A DNA stretch of 64,000 bases from Gymnogyps californianus (GCF_018139145.2 NC_059475.1:11828437-11892436), one strand, 5' to 3'. Counted from the stretch's first letter, positions 12,401-27,100 are shown. The notes: generated by a model not told the origin, from the letters alone. Numbers and translations: made by a program.

Positions 12401-14026
12401 AAATTGGTAATGCTCGTAAGTAAGATTTGCTACCCTGCTATTCTGGGTAGTGGCAAACAGAATCATGGCCTCTCAATTTTACAATGCATTCTATTTCCAA
12501 GGATATTTCCAGCTGGCTATCATTTCTACTGAAAATTTTAATTAAAATTCCACTTCGGGAATAGTTTAAAAATAGCTTGAAGAGATTTGTAGGCTTTTGG
12601 TTTTTTCACCTTCTTTCAGGTGAAATAATCTGACAAAACAGTGTTGTTGCTTATTGAAAAATTAAACATCTAATGACTTCTGATAGGTCCCTGAGACTGC
12701 AAATATCATTAATTTCAGCAATTCACATCCACATTGCACTACATTACAACTCTGCAAAGCAGATTATTATCATGTTAATCTCAAATAAAAGTCATTTTAA
12801 AGGAATATTTTAGTAATTTTGGTGTCAATCTTAAATCTATTTTTAATTTTAGCAACCTTCTCTATACCTCATTTACTTACAATTTTCTTCCAATCTGCTT
12901 CTGAACTCACAACTAACTTTTGACAGAAAGAGACTAGTTTGCAAATTTTAATTTGTATGCTTCCTGTACGCCTTTTAGGAATAGTTATCAATTCATAACA
13001 CAAGAAGACCTTTTTATGCAAAGAAGTGGAAGATAATTCCAGTTTTTAAAAAAATATTAAAGACTCAGATAACTCCCTAGAGGTAAAGAGGAGAATACCA
13101 GGAACATCAGCAGATGTAGTAGTGGAATTGTAATAACTCCTCATGTAATCTCTATAGCAGCTAAACAAATACAAGTGCCAATCCTTGGCATGTAGTGCAG
13201 TGCTATAGCAGTTTTACACCTGGATAGGCAGAGCCGGTGTGAGACTGTCTAAAGGATTCATACTCTCATTTTTAATGTATATGACTGAGGAAATTAATAA
13301 GATATATGCATTTGTTTTCAGGTTCAAATAACTAAACATTGTAGACTGAAAGACTTCATGCTAGCATGACTTCTTTCCAGAATATGTTCTGTCTGCAAAA
13401 CCTAGTCTCAAGGAACAGCTCTTAGAATTCATTCTAATGAGAGCTCAAAGTAAGAAAATGTCTTCTGGCTTTTAGTACAGTCCATTTCCATAAAAACAAT
13501 GCTGTAGTACAGAACCTTGGCATGGCAAAGCTAACAGCACCACAGATCTTCCCAATGCTGTAACTTATTCTGACATGAAAGAAAGAAACTAGGAAACTTT
13601 CTAGAAAAAGTATAAAATAGTATAATATTCCATGTAATATAATAAAATATAATAAAGTAAAATATAAACATTTCCACCACCTTTGAATTAACTGTAATGA
13701 CAGATAATGAGCTATCAAAAGGAAACAGATGCTAAAACCTAACTTCGAACACAGTGGAAGGTCCTATTCTACCAATTGTATGTAATACAAGAGCATATAT
13801 ACCATACAAGAACATAAAGCCACATGACTGAACTCTCAAATGAAAAGACACTATTATTCTAAAGCTGCATTGAGAGCCCTAAGTCTGTCTTGCCTGTATG
13901 CTTGTCATAGCACAATATTTCACTGAACTATCACATGCAAATTATATGCAATTCAAAACTGTCAGTAGTTAGCTTACAAAGGGGTAATAGTATAATTTGC
14001 ATAACTACCCCCATTCTCCTGTTTCT

Positions 14027-14070
14027 ATATTGTAATAATCATAATTTGATATTGTAATAATCAAATTGGT
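14027..14070. repeat. Two-copy 22-bp tandem duplication
   Basis: ATATTGTAATAATCA starts at 14027 and again at 14049, each followed by an AATT-containing tail, giving two tandem units of about 22 bp in AT-rich DNA. It is a simple local duplication with no known function. Confidence 0.7.
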
Positions 14071-14786
14071 CTCAACAGCTACTGCGTACTTATAAACTAT
14101 ACAAAATGCCCTTCTGTTGTATTTTGAAGGACTCTCATTGTCACCAAAACAGTACAAAAAGCCACAAATACAGACAGAATAGCTTGACAGTAGCATACTG
14201 CAGTAACTAGATTCAACTTCTGTCACAGCCTGTACAATATTTGTGAAGAGAAAGTACATTCATCCCACACAAATATCCTCTTGCTGTGGCTTTCTAACAA
14301 CCTATAAGAGTTTCTATAGGTCAGATAGCTGAGACAGCTGACTTCTCCTTCAAACTTAGAGCAAGAAAGATCCACATGGAAGATTTCCTTTGATATATTA
14401 AATAATCACGTCATATCAAACCAAACCCCATAGAATCTAAAATGGAACCTTGTATTCCTGCTTCACAATTACCTTTTAAAGCATATTGCCTTTCTTTGTG
14501 AATCTTGCTTTTCTACTAAATTTTTGTAATAATCTTCATATTCTGAATGAAAGTATTGTAAAATACTAAATATTAAAAATGTTAAAACAATTGAAACAGC
14601 ATTGGAAAGCTTCTTCAAGTCTGTATGAACAAAGTTCTGCTCTGTATTCTGTATCTTACCAAAATACTAGCAAAAAATAACCTCAAATAGGAGTTACATA
14701 TTTCCCATAGTCATTTATTAGGTAAAAGTATGTCATTCTCAGAAAAGGAGTAGTGTTCTGTCACAGACAAGGATATAAGCATCACC

Positions 14787-14799
14787 ACACCAGGGGGCT
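14787..14799 (+). promoter_or_regulatory. Candidate CTCF-type motif
   Basis: ACACCAGGGGGCT matches the 13-base CTCF core consensus (CCASYAGRKGGCR) at 11 positions, with mismatches at the first and last. It lies in otherwise AT-rich DNA next to a purine-rich tract. Motif presence alone does not show binding. Confidence 0.3.
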
Positions 14800-17700
14800 G
14801 GGCAGGGGGGGAAAAGAGAGGGGAGGAAGAAACGTCCTGAACAAACAGAGAGAATAAAGAAAATAAACAAAAAACTAATTACTTCTCCCTAGAAAAATCT
14901 AAATAGTGGAAGTATAGCATTCATGCCACACACAACAATATATTATTCAATAATCACTAGTGTTATTACTACTATTAATAGAAGTAGCAGTGTTCTTCAG
15001 TCAACAAAGTCCAATCCCAGATCACTATTTGTGCCTTAATTATGTATTTATTTCTTGATTAGAAAAGCATTTTTACTCATTATAGTATATAAGTACAGGC
15101 TTCATTTCAAGTGCTTAAGAATGCACTTCATTTTGAATTTTTCTTACGTCCTACTGAATAAATGCTTTAAAGCAGAAAATTATGTGCCTATCAGAAATAA
15201 AAAATTCTCTTTCTCTTGGGGAAACTCTAGGTACAATAAATAGTTAAGGAATCTTGAAAATCACAAGAGAAAAAAAACTGAGAATTTGATCTGGATGAAA
15301 CTGTACAGCCATTTTGGACATTCAATTCCAGGCTTCATTTTGAGCTTTTTATAGAGATAAATACATCTGACAGATACAAACTCAAACATGGATCTGAACT
15401 TGCCAAGAATTTGGTTTGATGGTCTGCAGCTATGGTTTGTGCTCAACTCTTTTTTACAAGTTTAAATATTGGGACTATAAGGGCATCAAGCGTATAGACT
15501 TGCACTCTTCCATAAGGTTCTGCTCTGTCCCTGTCCCAGTTTCCTCTGTTCTTGTGTCCTTTGTGCTTCTTCCTTCTCATCCATCTTTGACCCTTAACCC
15601 CGTATTTCCCTAGGTACTTTGTTCACTCTGATCGTTTCCCAAAAATCTTACCTGTGGACTTCCACCTCAGCCCAGCAGTTAATGTTAATAGCAATATAAC
15701 CATTGATGACAACAAAACAAGAATCTTTCAAAGGACAATGCCAACCTCATTCTTATGAACTTAACAGAAGACAGTAGTATCCTGTCTTTTTTGAGCTACA
15801 GATCCAGGATGTGTAGACAATAATAAAACATTTAGCTCACAGCTGGAGGGAGAACTGTGCAGAGCTGAAAGGTTCTTTTGCTAAAAGACTACTAAAGATT
15901 ATGTTCTCTTGTGCCCATGGAAGACAGCATAGATATCTTTCTGCTGCCTGCATGGTATCTCTGGGCACAAACAAACTCAACCATAATTTCATCAGCCCGA
16001 GCAATCTTCTTCCTGCATGTTAAAATCATGTAAACAATGCAACAATGATTCTCGGAGGCGTGTGGCACAGAATTGTATCTTGAGATGAAACTGTGAGTTC
16101 AGATCCCAAGCTCAGCTCCTGTTCTGATGTACTGATGGTATTTCATGCAATACTCACCCTGTTTTTCCTTAACTATTCAGCTAGGTAAATAGATTGACTC
16201 CATTTATTTCATTATTCTCTTTGGCATCATTAAAACTATTTAAATAAATACAAATACTTTATGCATCATAAATATACTGAATATACTCAAAAGATTACTC
16301 AGGGAGAGAAGGGTTTTATATTGGGAGAAAAAGTAAAGGGCTTTTTGATATAGGTGGTGTTTGGGGTTTTTTTGGCGGGGGGGGGAGTGGGTAGGAATCA
16401 GAAGCAAAACGTGACTGCAGCTTCACTGGCCACCAACTTCCACAGCTTTCCCTGTAGTTTTGGCATTTTGCTAGCACTTGAAATCACCATTTATTTGCTC
16501 AGGGGTTTTTTTTGTTTCATTTATGCGGAGATAAAAGAAGTAGTAATCAAAAGTGTCTGAATACATTACCAGCTTTGGTGAAGTATTGCCTTTTCTCCCT
16601 AAGCATTAGTACACTTTATAAATAGACATGTGAACAGAAAAGATATAAAAATGCTCATAAAGTCATAGAGTGGAACAGGAAATGTTTTGGTTTTATTTTG
16701 CCCCATTTTCCTGTATTTGGAATAAACTTAATTTTTTATTCCTCTGGAAGCTTCCACCTCTTTTCTGGCATTCTCTGCAGTCTGTTCAGACATAGTTGAG
16801 ATTTCAAAGTAAAAGACTACTACAAATCAGATGATTATTTTGGTTAATATCTGAGAAATTAATGAATGCTTGGCAATTAGCATTGGGAAATAAGGGGATT
16901 TTATTCCATAAATGATCTTGTGTTCAAACCACAATCGACCTCCACAGTTTAAATGTGAGATAGCACATCCTCTTCAATGTTGTAGTTCGTTAGCACATCG
17001 CATCTGTCCCCTTTAATCTTTTCATCAGCTTGCTTCTACATCACAGCTCTGCTAACCTCTCTCTTTATACAAACAAGAGCAGACTCTAGAATTTGAAAAA
17101 CTTTCCTTGAAGCTAGGAGCTGCTTTGTAGAAATTGGTTTCCTCTGGGGAAAGCCCTCTAAATGCAGCTATAATGAAGACTCATCGTGAAGGAACTGTGC
17201 ACAATTGAGGGTATCTGTCTATCTCTGAAATCACAATCTGTCCAATAAAGCCACCCATCCCAACAAACACCTATAAGGAAGCCTCCACATAAACCGAGTT
17301 CTAGCTTTGTCCCCAACATTATTCATGCACTGGATGTTCATCTGAATTGAGTACGATACCACTCATCTAGCATCTACAAATGAACATATTATTAAGGTCT
17401 TTTGTCCAGCATACTTCTCTATGGAACACAGCTTCAGTGAGTAAAAACACCTGTGTATGGGAGATACATCCTGGAGGGTTGATAGTCTGAGGAAATTCAT
17501 CAAGGATAATTTCTTTAGGGGATCCTTATGAGGGCAGCGAGCCTGAAGTCTCCCTTCCTATGAAAAAAGTAATCCAGCTCATGATACTGTCATGACTTTA
17601 TGATGCTAATTATATTTTAATTGGAAATCCAACTCAGGTGACTGTTTTCTGTTATTTTTATATTTTTCTGTACCGTACTAACAACCTTAAAAACATACGT

Positions 17701-19789
17701 CCAGGAAAACGAACTCTGTTTAAAAACGTACCCTCACAGTATGCCTGGCAGAAGGCATATCTCCTACAACAACAGATGAAGACCCTCATAAAATTTCTAC
17801 TTCTGATGATGATCCTATGTCAAACCTCTTCAATCTTTCCTCCCTAGAACCAGCTCCTAATCTGCTTGGTACTGTATATATACTCTGCATATTAACCACA
17901 TATAGGTGTTCTGTGTATAAATGGCAACACAGAAAGCAGAGACAGCATTTCAAAGGTTCAGATATTTTATTTAGAAATTGCAGCAATGGAGTGAAATGAT
18001 GACTTTGGGTATGTAGTCAGTCATAGCTGGAGGCAGCAAGTTACGTGACCTAAAGTGGCTAATGAGATGATGAAGGACAGAAGAGAAGCAGGAGGCTGAT
18101 GGATGTGCTACAGCTGGGTTGAAAAAATATGTTTCTGGGCACACCATGCTGGGTTGTTGTCAAACACTCATAAGGGAGCTAAACACTCAGGGCTTGATCC
18201 CATAAATGAGTCCAACACCCACACAATCAGAGAGTGGACAGGGAGTTAGCAGATCTGCCGTATAATGACAACAGCAGGACGAGTTATCTACTGCGTGTCC
18301 AGAAAGCTAAAAAGTGTCCTATGGAGCTCAGAGGAGATTCCTGATGGGCAGCACTGAAGCCTGAATCCATTCTCCACTGAACAGACACAGCAAGAGCAGC
18401 AACACTGCAAGCATTCCCTGATGCCTCTTCTATGGCACCTTTGCTCTGAGCTACTGAATAAAGGCTAGTGCATGAGCTAGATTTAGGACTGTTTAACTCC
18501 AGATTTGTCTACATTGCAACTTACGAGGTGAGACTGCAGTTCCTGCAAACATATCCATTATCTCTTAGAACTATCTAGATTAAGTGATTATAAAAGAACC
18601 ACTGTGGCAGCACAGCCTTCCACATGGAATAAAGCCTTTATGTAGGCATTGCAAGTTTTTAAAAGTACTTGAAAATGATCAAAACCTGCACTATTAGTGC
18701 TCTAGTGAAATTTGCAGTATTAGACACATCTTCACAAGTAGCAGTTACACCTCTGGATTTTGGTGTACGTGTGCCCACCGTAAGGCATATACATTATTGT
18801 TTTAGTTCAGATCAGTAGCATACTTTTGAAGCAAATATGCCAGTTGTTGCCACTTATGGTGTTCTAGTTTGAATCATGGAACAGTCCCTGGAGCTCATAA
18901 AATGGATTTTTTTTCAGATTAAAATAAACTGGGAGATGTGCTTCAGAAGGTCACCTAACTTCTTATAGTAGGAAATGGGCATTCAGCCACTAGAACCAGA
19001 CTAAAGTTACTGGATGTAAAAGGACCCTGCAATTTGTATGGTAGTACGTCAGGTCCTCAGCTCTGTTTTGCTCTAAACATCTGCTTCTTTTGGTTGAAAG
19101 GCTGCTAATGTATACAAATACAGACAATGGAGGAGAGGCATTCTGTTACCCTCAGGATTCTGCTCATTAAGTGACTAGCATTTATGACTCACCATTTTTT
19201 CCACATATTCCTCTCTAGGCTCATTCTCTAAGAAGAAAGTCCACAAATTCAAGTCCAAAAGCTATACAAATTGAGAATGGAAATATAACTAGCTCAAGAA
19301 TTGTCTCACTCCCTTCTGTGCCACCTTCCCTCCTCCCAAGTTCTGCAATTACAAATTATTTTGTTCCTAAAAAGACTTGAGTTTTATCTTCTCAAAGTAT
19401 AGTATAGTAAGAACATTGCAGGGCTGCAAGCAAAGACAGTGCAGAAGCTCTCAGAAAACAAATTAAATATATGAATGCAATATATTTACAATACCTGAGA
19501 GTAAACATTTGTAGAACCAAGAAGAATAAAGTCACGTACCTTAGATAGATACAGGGATTCAATGCTGATGACTGGCTCACTATGACACTACCTGCAGTGG
19601 CAAAATTTTTATTCTTTGAGGATAGATTCCATAGTCAAATACACAACTGGAAAGTTGGCTAGGATATTCCAATTTCAACATGTATTAGCTAAAACTCAGA
19701 CTTGTTAAGGAATAGAAAGCAGCTGTATAACTGAAGGAAGACATTGATACGTTAATAAAAAAAATGACACATGTAAATTAGCAACTTCA

Positions 19790-20290
19790 TTGGAGAATCT
19801 GGATTAAGGTTACAGATGGAATGGTAAAAAAGACAATGGAAGTGGTTATAGATCTCTGGGGCATGATGAAAAAAGAAATTTGCCAATGTTTACACAGCTA
19901 ACAGAGGCTTTTAAAGAGACTGTATCATTGATCATATGGGATTTCAATTACCCTGAAACTGACGTTACAGGTAATGGCATAATATCTTAGGCAGGTTAAT
20001 GTTTCTAAATGTGAAAAAACAGTTTCCTGCACAGTCTGTTGAGCAGTCAAAAAGATCAGATGTTATTTTGAATCCAGTTCTGGAGAAAGAATATGGCATG
20101 ATAAAGAGGACGTGCATTAGGGAAGATCAGGGGTCCAGTAAGTGTCCAGATCATCACACTGTAAGCTACTTGCACACAAAGAATGTAGCTTGTTTGCCTT
20201 TCAAAAGGCAATCAAAAACTATTGAAAAACAGACACTGAAATACAGGAAATCTTCCAAAAGAAATGGCTAACATGAGTGAGAGAAGTGTG
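19790..20290 (+). mobile_element. Ancient CR1-like LINE fossil, endonuclease region
   Basis: Translation around 19930-19960 gives SLIIWDFNYPE, corresponding to the CR1 endonuclease block that includes MGDFN. Further on, 19999-20200 aligns in order with the segment after it: MFLNV for the FLECV-type motif, SDVILNPVLEKE for the LDLVLTN region, and GSSKCPDHHTV for the GSLGCSDHEMV catalytic block. A frameshift or stop interrupts the frame near 20000. The order and spacing of several weak matches make an old CR1 much more likely than chance. The boundaries are approximate and no 3' end was found. Confidence 0.65.
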
Positions 20291-21095
20291 ATGTTACCTC
20301 CACAAGGAATACCTCCTAGCAGCAAAAAAAAGTGTTTTATTTTGATAATTTGCTTGAGGTATATTTTTCTGGGACGAAACAAGTTCCTGCTTCCTGACTC
20401 CAGTCATGCTTCCTTTCCTGACTATATTAGATACATCTCCCATACAGGAAAATCCCAATTTTGCAGCAAAAAGAAGTGAAGGGACAGCGTTACTAAGTAT
20501 TTTGAAAAGTGATTTTTCTCACATTTTAAAGTGATCTCACCTTAAATGCACATTCCTGTGGTAACTTTTGGTATTTGTCTATATTATGACTAGGGTGCCC
20601 AATCTTGGGAGATGCTAAGCATGTCGCAAGTCCTGTACCTTCATTCCAAGCCCTTTCTACTTTGACTTAGAATACTGCAACTGCTCTAGAAAATGGGACA
20701 GAATCAGAATCTTCTATTTCAAGTGTCTCCTGTGAACTAAAAAAATGCCCAAAGTAAACCTGAAGGGTCAAGTGGATACAGAAGCTTTCCGTGGATCTTC
20801 TCAGCACTTTTGTTGGCCTGGGTAATGTCCTACCCAGAGTACACTGTTCAGCAGCACCAAGTATTATAATGCAATGTACATTCTTACCAGTCTTACTATA
20901 TACATATAGATTAAAAACTTTGATGACCTGCCTTGATCTTTGACAAGGAACATAAAAATGAAATGAAGTGATGTTTGTGTGACACAGCTGAAGTAAAAGA
21001 TCACTAGCTCAACCTTTATTTTAATTAAATAAGAAGATTAAAAAGAAATTGCTAAAAGAGTATTTCAGCAGTAAAACCTTGTAAAAGCTCAAACC

Positions 21096-21132
21096 ACTGC
21101 CTGACTCTTCACTGCCCGACTCTTCACTGCCC
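21096..21132. repeat. 15-bp tandem repeat, about 2.5 copies
   Basis: Units starting ACTGCC and ending GACTCTTC lie at 21096-21110 and 21111-21125, followed by a partial copy ACTGCCC. One base differs between the two full units. Confidence 0.75.
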
Positions 21133-24100
21133 ATGCAACTTTTCCCCTTTTTGAAATTATTATCTGTTGAGGAACTTTCAACAGTTCCCACCTACTAAAT
21201 TAATTAATAAATGGAACACTAGCACGAGCCTGAGCGGCATTCTACCTGACTTTGAATACAGCCCATGATTCCCTTTTATTTCATTGGGCTAAGTCTTTGA
21301 CTGAAGAAAACTGCCACAGTCTCATCTACACCTCAGGATCCAGCCATAGCTGGATGAGTTGGGCCAGCAGCTAAAAGGACTTGGAAAAGTGTCCAATATT
21401 TCCATTGTCACTGGAAAAATAGAGAATGGTTATTTAAAAACATATTCCTCAGCATGAAACACTCTAAAGGATAAGCAAAATTAGTATTTTGTGATATATA
21501 ATCATGGCTTTCAAAATGTGTACTTCCAAAGAAAAGTTTGAAAGTTTAATATTGAAGAAAAGATGCTCACAGAAAAAAATTTCCGTTGTCTACAGTAACA
21601 AAGAATTCTCATTTTGGTAGCCTTAAGACACCTGACAGAACTAGAATCTTGTTGTGCATGGTTCCTTACTTATACAGAATGTAAGACAACTCTGTTAGAT
21701 TTCTTGTGTAAAAAAAAAAAAATTGATAGGCTCATGAAAATGCAATGCTATATACAAGAGACCAGCACCAGCAATGGAAGACACACAAGACAATCTGCAG
21801 TAAGTTCTTCTCTAAAAGTTGACTGAGTTTCTGAGCTGGATACCAGCTAGATTTCATAAAGGAGTGTGGTATGCATGACCCATCTGATAGGCCCATGAAA
21901 CAAAAGAAGAAAATAATTAATAGCATCTTTGCAACAGAGAGGGATCACTAGATTATAACGGGCCATAATACAAATGCTTCTGTTGCTGCCCTGGCTTTTT
22001 TAGTAAGCAGTAGTTACAGATTTTACATCCTAGATTTTAAAAGCACTTTGTAGATCTCCCTTGAAGACTGAGGTTTAGATTTGAGAAATGGGATGTCTGA
22101 GATTCGATATATGTGAAAAAATGTTCTCTCTGATAAGGAGTTGTCTATCCTTTACTGATTATCTGTGTAACTACATTCACGATTTCTCCCATCTAGTTCC
22201 TTTTCCTATCTATTTGGATAGATTTCAAGAAAGAAAATCAACACTCTTAGAAGGAATAAAGCATGTAGCAATACAACAGAATAGCAATTTCCTCTCTTTA
22301 GTTGTAGCACCAACCACTATACTGAAGATATGCAACTAGTAGTTAGTTCTGTCTCATCTTTTATTACTATGCAAATAAGATATGCCAGAAATACATGTAC
22401 ACTATTATTTCTGCAGGCTGATTCGAAATAAACTCTATTTAATTTAAAAAAAAAAAATCGGTTAAAGTAAAATTAACTTTTAAAGTGAATATTGTTATTA
22501 AGCCAGTAACATAAGGTAAGAATACTGTGGTGTTCAAACCTCATGAATATGTTAGAGAGCTTTGTATAATGCTGACACAGAACTGTCTGAAGAAATCTTT
22601 CATGTGGTATACATTACCTTTTGCTCTGCACATGGGTGTATTTAAAAGTTTAGATACTTTAAATAAGGAATTAGATTCTACTTGATATCATATTCCACTG
22701 AGGTTCCTCTAAATTATGAAAAGTAAGCCTGTTTCTGCAGGGATATAAACCTATGAGCAATTGCTAAGATACTTCTCAGATATTAAATATGGTGCCTTCA
22801 AGAGTCATATTGATTTACAGAAAACATAGACATTGGGAAAATATTAAGAATGAATCAATATTTTAATTTTTTTCAAGCCCTGTAACATTTAACCTAGTTA
22901 AATATCACTTGAAGTTAAATGTGACCTATGAAATATGTTAACAAGTGGCAGAGAGAACTTTTGATGAATGTTACCATTTGTTGCCAACTGTACTTCAAAC
23001 ACATTGTAGTTTAATACAATTCTGTACTTAGGATCAGTAAGTCAAAGTTTGAAAATGCTGTAGCACATGAAGACAGTGACACGATACCAAAAGAAATGTG
23101 CCAAAATTGAAACTGCTGACAACGCTGCAGCTCTTAGAACTATATAGCAAGTAACTGGATGCCTGCTTTGAAAATCTAGAGTTCACGAAATACCTTTTAC
23201 TCCAATCTAGTATTCACAATGTTATCCTTATTTAGGTGACTTTTGGGTGTTTCTAGTTAAAGCGAACCTCTGTTCTCTTTTTCTGCTATGTAGAAATAGA
23301 AACTACTAGGAGCAGCTCCTGGGTACATGCTAGGATATCTAGGATTTAAATGTGTAAGTGCTGAATAACTGAAATGAAACACGGTAACACAGTGTGTCCT
23401 TCTCAGCAATGAATCATGATTTTGGATAACTAATTTGAAATACTCCTAAGAGGGCTTGATTTCCAAAGGTAGGTGCTTAATGTTTTCTAATAAGAATCAC
23501 AGCTCTGTCATGTTTTTTAGTATGAGCAATCACACACTGGAAAAAACAGTCACTTCTGAAAATTGAAGTCTTAAACAAACTGTAAAGATGCAGGACTCAA
23601 AAACATACTGTTTAAAATTTGTTGCTGTTCTTCCTAGCAAATGACCACCCTGTAGAGAAGCTTCATTTACATAACACTTATGGGGGGATTCCTATCCCCT
23701 AACTTCAGGAATCACAGTCACCCATCAGTACCTCCTCTACGGTCAGTGAGAAGTGATAGGTAAATTGAGAGGGCAATCTGCCCCACAGATTCAGACTTTT
23801 CTTAGGACAGGACAGATTATTCTCTCTAGGCACCTCTCAGCTAACTGAACTAGACAAATAACTTCAGAGAGAGAAGTGCTGGATGTGGAAAAACAGAATA
23901 TCTCTCATTAAGCCAACTAATACGGCTGGAAAAAAAGATTTCAGGCACACAAATCCTTTACATTAAGTAAATAATCAATTTCATCATAAGTAAATAGAAG
24001 CACCATAGAATAAACAAGGATGAAGATCAATAATTAACATATCTAATATATTTATTTGGTGGTCAGATCTCATTTACATTTCATTCAAGCAATGCTTCCT

Positions 24101-24141
24101 TAGTTGAATATCACTGATTAACAAGTATTAGAGAAAAGGTA

Positions 24142-24190
24142 GGGGTTTGGGGGTTTGGGATTTTTTGTTTGGTTGGTTGGGTTTTTTTGG
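24142..24190 (+). repeat. G/T-rich low-complexity tract
   Basis: The + strand is almost only G and T, with runs GGGG TTT GGGGG TTT GGG followed by TTGGTTGG-type repeats and a further GGG. Three close G-runs plus a later one could support a G-quadruplex, but simple low complexity is the plain reading. Confidence 0.6.
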
Positions 24191-27100
24191 TTCTTTCAAT
24201 ATAAAAGTCCTGAAAAATCATAAATCACCTCACAGAAGCACAATCCATTTCAGTCACTTAGTTTCAAAAGATATATTAGCTTTCCCTACTCAAGATTCAT
24301 TAAAAAAACTCCACCCCCTTCACTGATGGTTAAAAGCTGCCTTGATCCCTTTAAGAAAGTGTTGTCTCATGAACATCTGTCACTGTTTCACCTGAGTGTA
24401 TCCGGCATCAATTTATGCTTGAAAAGACTTGCGTTATACAACAAAGCTTTTTCAAAATTATCTCCTTGAAGCTGGCATAGATGTGTGTAAGAAATATATT
24501 AAAAAAACAAGACAATGACAGACAGCCACCTCCTTCACTTTGTTGTTAATGCAGAGAAGAAATAAACACAAAAAAAACCTTAAAATGAAAGGTCCCGACA
24601 GCATGCATGACAAAGAGAAAAAAATCAGTACTGCAGTTCCTCTGTCGCCGTCGCCCCCCCACCCCGCCCACTGGCTAGAAAGAAAAGGCCAGTTCTAGTT
24701 GCCCCTTGGGACTTCATGGCTTTAGGCAGGAATACGTGGAGGAGAGACTGTGCTCTCTGGCCTGAATTAAGCCAGTTGCTCTTTACAGTTAATGCCTCAC
24801 ATTATTTTGCAGCCCCACTTTCTACAGTAAAAAGATCTCCTCTAGGAATCTGTTCCCAAGATGGTTCATTAGCATAAAATTCATCCCTTTAAAGGTCATT
24901 TGGAAAGAGTAGATATATGTTGTATATGTCTCAGAGTTACTGTAAAGATGACTGAGGAATATTGCCTGAGATAGCTATTTAGTCACAAAATTAACTGCAA
25001 TAGTTTGAAGGGAAATCAATTCACACCAAGCAAACTGTACTGCTAACTGCGGCATGGACCCACTCCACACTATTTTCTCTACTGTGATGGCATTAACAGC
25101 TTCTTAGCCACCTTGGTAAGCAGGCTACCACTCAGACAATACTATTAATAGGACTTTAGCACTGAGTGAGCTTGAATGCCACAACAATACAAAACACAAA
25201 AACATTGATATCGACCTACTACTGGAAAAACTAGGAGGGGAGAAAGGGGCGGGGGACGAATAAGTGAGGTGCTTTCATATATCCTTAAATTATGGCCAGT
25301 TTATCATGTTTCCTGACAATGCTTTCCTAGGATTTTGCATCTTCAGTAAGGCAATACGACTGCAGCGTTAAAGATACACCAAGCAGTTGACTGGGATCAC
25401 TCTTGGCTCAGAAAAGAGAACAAAGGTGAGGAAAAACTTAACAAGCATCAAGGTGTGTGTGTGTGGTCTGTAAAAGTTTTGAAATTCTATGGATAAGCTT
25501 GGGTCTGTGTCTTGAAAAAGGAGAAAGTCCAACAAGCCTTGTGTTGGTGATCAGGCATTAACTGATACTGTTACCTGATTCTGCTTCACTACAAGACGCT
25601 TCTTTTTCCATACGTGAAGAATAAACACATGCTAAAACAACTGGTTTCATAAAGAAAATTATAAAGAAAGACTACTTTATAACAGTTCTACTGGATTATA
25701 ACAGGCTAAAATAACTGTTACCATAAATACCATTTGCTTTCACATATTAGAAGGGCTCTTAAAAGTCCAAGTGAAAACAAAGATCCCTTAGTTTCATAGC
25801 TGCGCACACACAGTAGTAGGACAAGTGGATAAATGGATAGCGAAGGACACACAATTTCTCTTGCTTAGTGACTTTACTGTCCGTTGTCAAAACTGCAATA
25901 GCTATTAGGTGTGTACCATTGCCAGCTTTGTAGATTTTAGCTGTTTCCCCAGATGCATTTCTTTAATCTCCAACTGCTGTCCCAGTGAATGTATCTGAAC
26001 AGAATTTAAACAAATAAAGTAAGTATTTCTACAACATGATATAGCAGAATATAGGATTTGCTGTAAGTATTTGTTTATTAAAATGTCTCTCATAGGTATA
26101 GTAGCATATTAACTGCCAAGCCACTTGACAAATCAAGGGATATATTTACAGTTAGGGTAACACATAAGAATAAGCAATAAACAAATTGTAAGAATATGAG
26201 GCATATGTAGAGTATGACTGAAAGTAAATGGTTAGCTGATACCAAATGATTTAAAGGTTTTCAGCTGTAAGGCATAACCAAAGGCATAAGTTTACTGAAT
26301 GTGTGTGCCTCTCAGAAAAAATTACTCCTGCAGGCAAGATTTCAGCAGTGTATGTAGCTTGCTATCTTTGGGCACACTGCTCAGTACCACTTTCCTCTCT
26401 GCTCCCTTTGGTGCAAAATCAGCTGCCCAAAATGCTGAAAACCAGTGTTAATTGATATTCCACCAGTTACTATCCCCGAGCCTCTAATGCCACCTGTCCT
26501 TCAGAGGCAATAAAGTAGAGCAAAGTCATTTATCTGTACCATAGGTCCCACTCTCCAGATCAGCATGCATGCAGAAGCAGATGCACAGGTGTCTCAGCCA
26601 GGATTTGTGAGGTAAGTAGCGAGCCAGCTAAACAGCAGCCCCAGTGCTGGGGAATGCGAATAGGCCAGGTAGTTGTCTGTAGCACTGTAGCACAGTATTA
26701 GAGCAGTTTGCCACCAGAGCAACCTTCCTGAACCAGTGCTATGCTTCCTGTTCTTCCTTTAATTCCCAGAGACATTCTACATCCTAATGCTATGCATTTT
26801 TAAAGGCCTGCATGTCTTTCAGCCCTTTCCTCCTGTCTCCTGCTACACACACTTTGGAAAATGTTAACATTCAGGTGAAAGAATGTTCTTGCATGCCTTG
26901 ATAAGAAGTGAAACAGTTATCACCTTTTGCTCTACTGACACTGAGCAGCTGAGTTAGCACTCTTGTACTTTAAAATTTTTTTCCATGTTCAGAAATGTAT
27001 ACAGAAGAGGGGGAAAAAAGCAGTTAAACCTAGGAAAGAACATCACCTATTTCTCAGACCAGTATCCTTGTCTTGCCTCCTTCTTCACTTGACAAAAAAT

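Larger units (their letters stand above)
9406..19789. other. Long non-coding AT-rich stretch, no gene recognised
   Basis: More than 10 kb without a recognisable gene, transposon or RNA gene. Visible items are an AT-rich patch (about 13610-13665), a 22-bp tandem duplication (14027-14070), a CTCF-like motif (14787-14799) and a G-run near 16376-16386. The scattered 60-95 codon frames are chance. Ancient repeats too diverged to see by eye may be present. Confidence 0.55.
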
